In this document: piece by piece, positions 62,335 to 64,000 of the stretch
Numbering within the stretch: position 1 is the stretch's first letter
How the letters are laid out: each line of letters opens with the position of its first letter
Source of the DNA: Streptomyces chattanoogensis
Lineage (GTDB): Bacteria; Actinomycetota; Actinomycetes; Streptomycetales; Streptomycetaceae
NCBI RefSeq assembly: GCF_001294335.1
Contig: NZ_LGKG01000002.1
Location: 128,548 to 192,547 of the forward strand
DNA: 64,000 bases
Direction of reading: 5' to 3'
Made by a program: the position numbers and the translations under genes
The notes under the pieces: model-generated
Database searches by the model: none
What the model was told of the DNA's origin: nothing
The model's input: only the letters and a program-made list of their open reading frames with translations

Positions 62335-63405
62335 GTGCATGACGGCCCCGGCCCGTACGGTGCGCTGGGCTCCGCCGACGCCAACGGCATCCAGCTGCCC
62401 GGCGGCTTCACCAGCCGGGTCATCGCCCGCTCCGGCCAGGTCGTCTCCGGCACCTCCTACACCTGGCACAACGCCCCCGACGGCGGTGCCTGCTTCGCCG
62501 ACGGCGCCGGCTGGATCTATGTGTCCAACTCGGAGGTCAACCCCGGCGGCAAGGTCAGCGCCGTCAAGCTCAACTCCTCGGTCACAGTCACCGCCGCCTA
62601 CCAGATCCTTTCCAACACCCGGCAGAACTGTGCGGGCGGCGCCACCCCCTGGAACACCTGGCTCTCCTGCGAAGAGGTCTCCCTCGGCTCCGTCTACGAG
62701 ACCGACCCGTGGGGCGTGGACGCCGCCATACGACGCGATGCCCTGGGCAAGTTCAAGCACGAGGCGGCCGCCGCCGACCCGGGGCGCCAGGTGATCTACC
62801 TGACCGAGGACGAAACCGACGGCTGCTTCTACCGGTTCATCCCGACCACATGGGGCAACCTGTCCTCCGGAACGCTCCAGGTCCTGAAGGCCGGAACCGG
62901 CACCTCAGGCTCGTTCACCTGGGGCGCCGTGCCGGACCCCGACGGCTCTCCCACCGCGACCCGCAACCAGGTCTCGGGCGCGAAGCGGTTCAACGGCGGT
63001 GAGGGCTGCCACTACGCCGGCGACACCGTCTGGTTCACCACCAAGGGCGACAATCGCGTCTGGCAGCTCAACCTGACGAACAGCACCTACGAGCTGGCCT
63101 ACGACGACAACCTGGTCAACCGGGCCCGGCCCCGCTGACCGGCGTCGACAACGTCACCGGCTCCTCCTCCGGGCGACCTGTTCGTCGCCGAGGACGGCGG
63201 CAACATGGAGATCTGCCTCATCACTCCGGACGACATCGTCGCGCCGTTCCTGCGGATCACCGGCCAGTCCAGCTCGGAGATCACCGGACCGGCCTTCTCC
63301 CCCGACGGCACACGGCTGTACTTCTCCAGCCGGCGCGGCACGTCCGGCAGCTCCTCGGGCGGCATCACCTACGAGGTCACCGGCCCCTTCCGCGCCGCAC
63401 CGTGA
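62335..63405 (+). pseudogene. DUF839/PhoX-like gene without signal region and with two indels
   Basis: Similar to secreted actinobacterial DUF839 (PhoX-like phosphatase family) proteins from GPYGALGSADANGIQLPGGF to SGGITYEVTGPF, including FADGAGWIYVSNSEVNPGG, NAPDGGACF, LSCEEVSLGSVYETDPWGV, KHEAAAADPGRQVIYLTEDE and KRFNGGEGCHYAGDTVWFTTKGDNRVW. The usual TAT signal and N-terminal 40-50 residues are missing. The frame is broken twice: a base appears lost near 63120, giving an early stop at 63138, and a base appears gained near 63170, after which LFVAEDGGNMEICLITPDD restores the protein. These are single-base changes in G/C runs, so sequence errors cannot be excluded; the missing signal region cannot be explained that way. 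Confidence 0.65.
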
Positions 63406-63530
63406 CCCACTCGAGACCCGCCTGGAGGTGAGGCGGCGCGACGGCCCCCGGTGCCGACTGCCGCGGTGACCGGCACCGGGGGCTGGGCCCACACCGGCAG
63501 ACCACGCACCCGGACCACGCGCCGGTCCTG

Positions 63531-64000
63531 TCAGCCGCGTCCGGTGAACTTCTGTCCGACCCCGAGTCGTCGCAGGTCGGCGAGGACGTTCGGGTCCTGG
63601 GCGTCGAGCCAGTCGCAAAGCTGGCGGAAGGAGACCAGGCGGACGTCCTTGCGCTTCTCATCGGCGATGTGCTTGATGGTCTCCTCGACGGCGTCCATGT
63701 AGATGCCGCCGTTCCACTGCTCGAAGTGGTTGCCGATGAAGAGGGGCGCGCGGTTGGTCTCGTAGGCCCGCTGGAAGCCGGCGATGTAGGCGTCGGCGGC
63801 CTGCTTGCGCCAGCCCGGGTAGTTGGCGGGCGGGGCCTTGGTGGAGTTCTTGGACTGGTTGAACATCATGTTGTAGTCCATCGAGAGGACTCCGAGGGGG
63901 CGGCCGGCGAACGGTATGGACTGGAGCGGGAAGTCCCACAGGCCCTGCTTCTTGGTGGGCCAGACCTGGAGGCCGCCGGGCGAACTGGCGTCGTACCGCC
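63531..64000 (-). CDS. Polysaccharide deacetylase-like secreted protein (C-terminal part)
   Basis: About 156 codons of the C-terminal part of a gene that begins beyond the window. The sequence reads SIPFAGRPLGVLSMDYNMMF, then KQAADAYIAGFQRAYETNRA, PLFIGNHFEQWNGGIYMDAV and LCDWLDAQDPNVLADLRRLG, matching the end of actinobacterial NodB-like polysaccharide deacetylase proteins, in which a catalytic His/Asp domain lies further N-terminal. The GNHF...WNGG stretch is the recognisable part. The stop codon is at 63531. Catalytic residues and any signal peptide are not visible, so the family call rests on this end only. Confidence 0.7.
   Translation of the reverse strand, partial: RYDASSPGGLQVWPTKKQGLWDFPLQSIPFAGRPLGVLSMDYNMMFNQSKNSTKAPPANYPGWRKQAADAYIAGFQRAYETNRAPLFIGNHFEQWNGGIYMDAVEETIKHIADEKRKDVRLVSFRQLCDWLDAQDPNVLADLRRLGVGQKFTGRG

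Overview
This window is chromosomal DNA of a Streptomyces or close relative. GC is very high, wobble positions are almost all G or C, GTG starts are common, and the gene families are typical: TAT lipoproteins, ECF sigma factors, Ser/Thr kinases fused to PQQ propellers, and many LacI/GntR/PadR/MerR/LysR regulators. It reads as accessory or chromosome-arm DNA, a patchwork of small metabolic cassettes, each with its own regulator, separated by several decayed genes. No tRNA, rRNA, CRISPR array, insertion sequence or prophage was recognised.

Layout. 1-1415: a SigJ-type ECF sigma factor (cut by the window edge) behind a carboxymuconolactone decarboxylase-family protein. 1516-9277: a tightly coupled four-gene minus-strand operon (ATP-grasp ligase, dikinase-like phosphotransfer enzyme, MFS exporter, TAT-lipoprotein hydrolase) with a divergent PAS-LuxR regulator; this is the best candidate for an undescribed small-molecule pathway. 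9655-12214: a methyltransferase, a decayed M24 peptidase and moeA. 12386-18754: an alpha-glucoside-type ABC importer with a GH13 enzyme, controlled by a divergent LacI protein with two visible palindromic operators. 18948-22766: an SGNH hydrolase with a PKD domain, convergent with a TAT-exported GH35 beta-galactosidase. 23013-28219: two Ser/Thr kinase-PQQ proteins plus a kinase-like protein lacking all catalytic residues.

28320-33671: an ArsR regulator, MFS transporter, MerB-like protein whose frame has no proper end, aldo/keto reductase, MerR regulator with a textbook operator, and an aldehyde dehydrogenase remnant. 33909-39883: an asparagine/aspartate utilisation cassette (GntR, asparagine permease, asparaginase, aspartase) followed by a LysR regulator. 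40100-44630: a secreted M9 collagenase with a strong terminator, a 41-residue membrane peptide, and a secreted type B carboxylesterase divergent from a PadR regulator. 44761-46747: a small secreted peptide, an ECF sigma factor and a Met-rich membrane protein.

47076-56141: an unrecognised 1186-residue protein, a single-pass membrane protein and two more kinase-PQQ proteins, all on the plus strand; a second kinase locus built differently from the first. 56203-64000: small membrane proteins, a decayed LuxR-type fragment, a THEP1-like NTPase, a PEBP-family protein, a small GDSL esterase, a VOC/AraC pair with a hexanucleotide microsatellite upstream, a lipoprotein, a broken DUF839 (PhoX-like) gene and the C-terminus of a polysaccharide deacetylase-like protein.
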